Source: Podaxis mareebaensis (Eukaryota; Basidiomycota; Agaricomycetes; Agaricales; Agaricaceae). From it: a stretch of 64,000 nt of DNA. Made by a program: the position numbers and the translations under genes. Below the pieces are notes generated by a model, which saw only the letters and a program-made list of their open reading frames with translations, made no database searches and had not been told where the DNA came from. The stretch lies in NCBI GenBank assembly GCA_018524725.1, contig JAEUWP010000145.1:124001-188000 (forward strand). Direction: 5' to 3'. Positions 61,073 to 64,000 of this stretch are shown in pieces (positions within the stretch are counted from its first letter, which is position 1; each line of letters opens with the position of its first letter).

Positions 61073-62167
61073 CTAATTCCTGCGTCTTTCGCGACTATCA
61101 TAATCCGAATCGTCGTCTAGTTGGCCGGCTTTAAGTTCCTCATAATAAATACCACAAGGACGCAAGATGGCCTCGACAAGATCCTCGAAATTCTCCGTCT
61201 CTGAGAGTGACATGGATTCTCCTCCCCTGACGCGTCCTCGAATGGCTTCATCGAACAAGAAAATATGTTCCTCCATGTCGTCTCGCGTGGTCTCGAACCA
61301 CTTCATTATATACGCTTCATAAGCACGCAATTCACGATCCCGATGTGGGAAAACGAACAACGTTGCTTCCATGGTCTTCTTCCAAGCGACAATCCAATCG
61401 CTGGACGTCTCGATCTGCCGTTCATCCCTGTATTCGGCGTAGTATGGCTTGTAGTCTCTCCGCTCAGAACGAGGGAAATGCAGGGTCTGGAAAACCGCTT
61501 CCAAATTCACTGCCTCGCCGCGGAGTATGGCCTCCCATTCCGAAGGCGGGAAGTTGGCTGGAGCTCCCGGTGCACTTTGCACCCAACGTTTGGCAGTCTC
61601 GACGTCCTGTCTGATATATTCTATGATGTTCCGCGTCTTTTTCATGCTTGGGCATAAGTTCCGCATCTTCTCCGCATCGTACCACGGCATATCACACTCT
61701 CGGATCTTTGTCTTCTTGTTGACACGATAATCCCGTGCTTCATCGCCATACCCATCCTCACCGTCCACAAGCCCTTTCCTTTTCAGCGACTGCAATACTA
61801 CCGTCTGCGACGGAGCCATGGCAACCTCATCCAAAGCTGCCATGAACGAATCGACAATCCGATCCTTGGTCTGCAGGCTCTTTTCCTCCAACAAGTCGAT
61901 GAAAGTTACGCCACTCCGTATCGCCGTCGCCCGACTAATTTGTCCGGTCCTCGCAGTGTCAATGATCCCGATCAATACTGGAAATTCCTCCAACCTGATC
62001 TCCTGTACCTCCATGGGGACGCCCACGCCCTCGGCAGACCTCGAACCACCGTTAACCGATTCCGTCGCGGTCATCGATTGCGGAGCTGTAAACTTGTATT
62101 GCCCAAGCCCTGTGGTTTCGCCATACCCTGGCAGAACCTGGGACCTGTCTGGGTCTCCGGACATCAT
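61073..62167 (-). CDS. Uncharacterised single-exon protein of a basidiomycete-dispersed family
   Basis: Open frame of 364 residues without introns, unlike nearly all neighbours. It starts MMSGDPDRSQVLPGYGETTG. The segment RNIIEYIRQDVETAKRWVQS followed by PPSEWEAILRGEAVNLEAVF, and later SDWIVAWKKTMEATLFVFPH and HIFLFDEAIRGRVRGGES, recall a protein family that I know as scattered, multi-copy and often near repeats in Agaricomycete genomes. I cannot name an accepted domain. There are no catalytic residues I can identify, no signal peptide and no membrane helix. The acidic C-terminus ends DDDSDYDSRERRRN. An origin linked to a mobile element (gag-like or accessory protein) is possible, but no other parts of an element are present. 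Confidence 0.7.
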   Translation of the reverse strand: MMSGDPDRSQVLPGYGETTGLGQYKFTAPQSMTATESVNGGSRSAEGVGVPMEVQEIRLEEFPVLIGIIDTARTGQISRATAIRSGVTFIDLLEEKSLQTKDRIVDSFMAALDEVAMAPSQTVVLQSLKRKGLVDGEDGYGDEARDYRVNKKTKIRECDMPWYDAEKMRNLCPSMKKTRNIIEYIRQDVETAKRWVQSAPGAPANFPPSEWEAILRGEAVNLEAVFQTLHFPRSERRDYKPYYAEYRDERQIETSSDWIVAWKKTMEATLFVFPHRDRELRAYEAYIMKWFETTRDDMEEHIFLFDEAIRGRVRGGESMSLSETENFEDLVEAILRPCGIYYEELKAGQLDDDSDYDSRERRRN

Positions 62168-62381
62168 TGGCGCTGTCTTAAACGCTAAAGGAAAGTGGTG
62201 GTAGTGCTAGCTAGTCAAATGGAAGGGCAGAAGCAAGCAGCGTCTCGCTGGGGCTCTTTGTTTCACTGATTAAGCCTTAGGGTCACACAATTCGTCATGC
62301 ATCATGGCTATGGAGTTACTATCTTTGGCAAAGAAACATACAAGGGACAGGAGTACTATCCAGACTCATAAACTCGGGAGA

Positions 62382-63731
62382 TTACAGATTCATCTCTCTG
62401 AGGAGATCCAAAGACGTGTCATACAACTCTTTCGCCAACCTCATATCCTTCGCCTGCTTCGACGGCTCCGTAATTTTCCCAACAGGCTGAAGATGTACAC
62501 CCTTGAACGTCTTTGCGCTAGCCTTCACCTCGGGTGACGCAGTCGCGTATGCGGAATTCATGGCCCCTTCTCTTGGGGACACGAAGGCCACCCTGACGAA
62601 AAAACGTATGATACCCCGGAACAAATATGACATGCCATCCAGCCATCGGCCAACGTTTTCAGTCGCGACCGAACCCGGGTCGACCGCAATACAGACGATG
62701 TCGGCTTTTTCGTCGTCAAGACGTTGTTGGAGGTGTTTAATATGGAGTATATTGGCCAGTTTCGAGAGTCCTATGGGAAAAGAGTGAACATTTCTTGTCA
62801 ACAGAAAATCCAAGAACTGACCGTAATACTTCAATCTACCGACAGTAGTGTCTCCATACTCCGTGTTCCAGCTCTCCTTTCCGATGAATGTGGTCGGTGC
62901 GACGCCTTCATGGGCAGTCGAGGTCAGCTGAAAAGGTGAATGGGCTGAGCGATGCTGGTTCAACTGGCTCTCGGTTAAGACCTCACGCTAATAATCCGGA
63001 CGTCTGAGCCTTCTTCTTTTGATGTCTTGATCATCAAGGGAAGGAGAGTTTCCGTAAAAATGAAATGCGACAGATAACTGGCCTGAGTCAGTGCCGTATC
63101 TTCCAAGTACACTTTGCACTAACTTTGTAACCATGGCCTCTTGGATACCGTCCGCTGTTAGGGCGGGTGGACCTATCGCCCTGATAAACGTCATGACGTC
63201 ATGAGATGGTCCATTACAGATGAAAGAACCAGGGGACGCACTTGGCCGCGTTGTTAACTGCTCAAGTCAAATGTTTAGCGCAGACTCTCACTCTCAAACG
63301 TAACAACGTACTGAGGATATCCAAGCGATCTTCTTTTCCCAGGAACTCTTGGGCAGCACTTTTTGCAAGTCTGGGATCACTAAGGTCAAGCTTGAGCCAG
63401 TGCACTGAACCATCACCAAGGTTCTCGCTTTCCAAACGCGCCAAGGCTCCTTTGTACTTCTCCTCGCTTCTTGTGGCCATGTATACCTATACACACTTAG
63501 CTGTTGCCTGCGTTCCATTTCATAGAGGTAATCATCCTCACTTTGGCACCCTTCCGAGCCAGGAACTGTATTGTTGCGAATCCTATGCCAGAGCTGTCAA
63601 GTCAAGTTAGATGTCATCGCGTCAGGTTCACTCTTGACCTACTTGCCACCTGTTATGACGACGACTTTGCCATGGAGGTCGCCGAGGTCTTCCTCTGAGA
63701 TTGTTCTCCTAGCGCTGAAAAATAAGCCCAT
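62382..63731 (-). CDS. Short-chain dehydrogenase/reductase (retinol dehydrogenase-like)
   Basis: Classical SDR with a Rossmann fold, NAD(P)-dependent. The start MGLFFSARRTISEEDLGDLH at 63731 precedes GKVVVITGGNSGIG, the TGxxxGxG cofactor motif, split by an intron. Then come FATIQFLARKGAKV, YMATRSEEKYKGALARLESE, KLDLSDPRLAKSAAQEFLGK and DRLDILINNAAK (NNAG-equivalent, also intron-split). The catalytic YxxxK is YGLSK, restored by removing an intron at about 62773-62819 (YYG then LSKLANILHIKHLQQRL). The Ser of the triad is in FTSSTAHEG-like sequence near 62920. The C-terminal part reads VDPGSVATENVGRW and ends SLDLLREMNL. The GG-N-SGIG and 'Pro-Gly' pattern fit the retinol dehydrogenase/WW-domain oxidoreductase group. 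The substrate is unknown. Confidence 0.88.
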
Positions 63732-64000
63732 GCTTCAGCGACAGCCGTTTAAGATTTCAGGTTTGGTTTGGGAATTGAGAACGTGGAACTTGATGGTCTC
63801 CACTGGAAATATGAGGCTGGGAACTACGAGTCGAGATATTTATGCACGATAGACCACAATTATCATTGGAAGCTATATATAGGGACCATCAACATGTCGT
63901 GCTAGGTACTATGTTAGAACTATTCCGTGCAAGGCGAGCAGGTCACCCTTCTTTCTGCTCCAACTGATACATAAATTGGAACTTTAGGCCTTAACGAGGG
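63732..64000. other. Right edge, SDR promoter region
   Basis: About 270 bp upstream of the SDR start. A TATATATAGG-like stretch lies near 63870-63880 and could serve the minus- or plus-strand direction. No gene is seen before the window ends. Confidence 0.4.

Noticed and set aside
1..64000. tRNA genes, CRISPR arrays, LTRs or transposase genes
   Set aside because: Scanning by eye for tRNA B-box patterns, regularly spaced repeats, long terminal repeats and transposase or reverse transcriptase motifs gave nothing convincing; a tRNAscan or repeat search could still find weak cases.

Overview
The window looks like chromosomal DNA of a filamentous mushroom-forming basidiomycete (Agaricomycetes). 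Almost every gene is cut by many short introns of about 45-60 bp with GT-AG ends and CTRAY-like branch sites. Genes lie on both strands with no operons, and the proteins read best as Agaricomycete-type homologues. All exon-intron structures were inferred by eye from reading frames, splice signals and family motifs, so individual boundaries may be off by a few bases. No tRNA, rRNA, CRISPR array or intact transposon was recognised.

Left part (1-29800). A dipeptidyl aminopeptidase of the DAPB type runs off the left edge (minus) and shares a 195 bp divergent promoter with SYS1, a Golgi membrane protein. After an empty stretch of 2.8 kb come a BCS1-like AAA ATPase (plus), the mitochondrial/peroxisomal fission dynamin DNM1 (minus), a seven-helix rhodopsin-like membrane protein (plus), the oligosaccharyltransferase catalytic subunit STT3 (minus), a polysaccharide deacetylase (plus), a type B carboxylesterase (plus) and the actin-binding SH3 protein ABP1 (plus).

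Middle (30100-43800). A BRCT-like protein of unknown function (plus), a large F-box protein with a low-complexity tail (minus), the RNase H2 subunit RNH203 (minus), a decayed coding remnant (minus) and a membrane-anchored protein kinase (plus).

Right part (45300-64000). A lipase/glucanase region holds three intact secreted class 3 lipases, one intact GH5 glycoside hydrolase, one GH5 pseudogene and one lipase fragment. The arrangement lipase(-) then GH5(+) occurs twice. In the first unit the lipase is reduced to its last exons; in the second unit the GH5 has a frameshift and a 726 bp internal deletion. The pattern reads as a tandem duplication of a divergent pair followed by complementary decay. 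After it come ATP4 (mitochondrial ATP synthase subunit b), an uncharacterised single-exon protein resembling a dispersed basidiomycete family, and a short-chain dehydrogenase.

Most genes are housekeeping: secretory pathway (DAPB, SYS1, STT3), mitochondrion (BCS1-like, DNM1, ATP4), actin (ABP1) and DNA maintenance (RNH203). The accessory part is the secreted-hydrolase cluster. I saw no clearly new multi-gene system. The most unusual signals are the decayed duplicate pair, a 7-nt microexon in GH5, a tandemly repeated exon-intron unit in the BCS1-like gene, and three oversized introns in DAPB.
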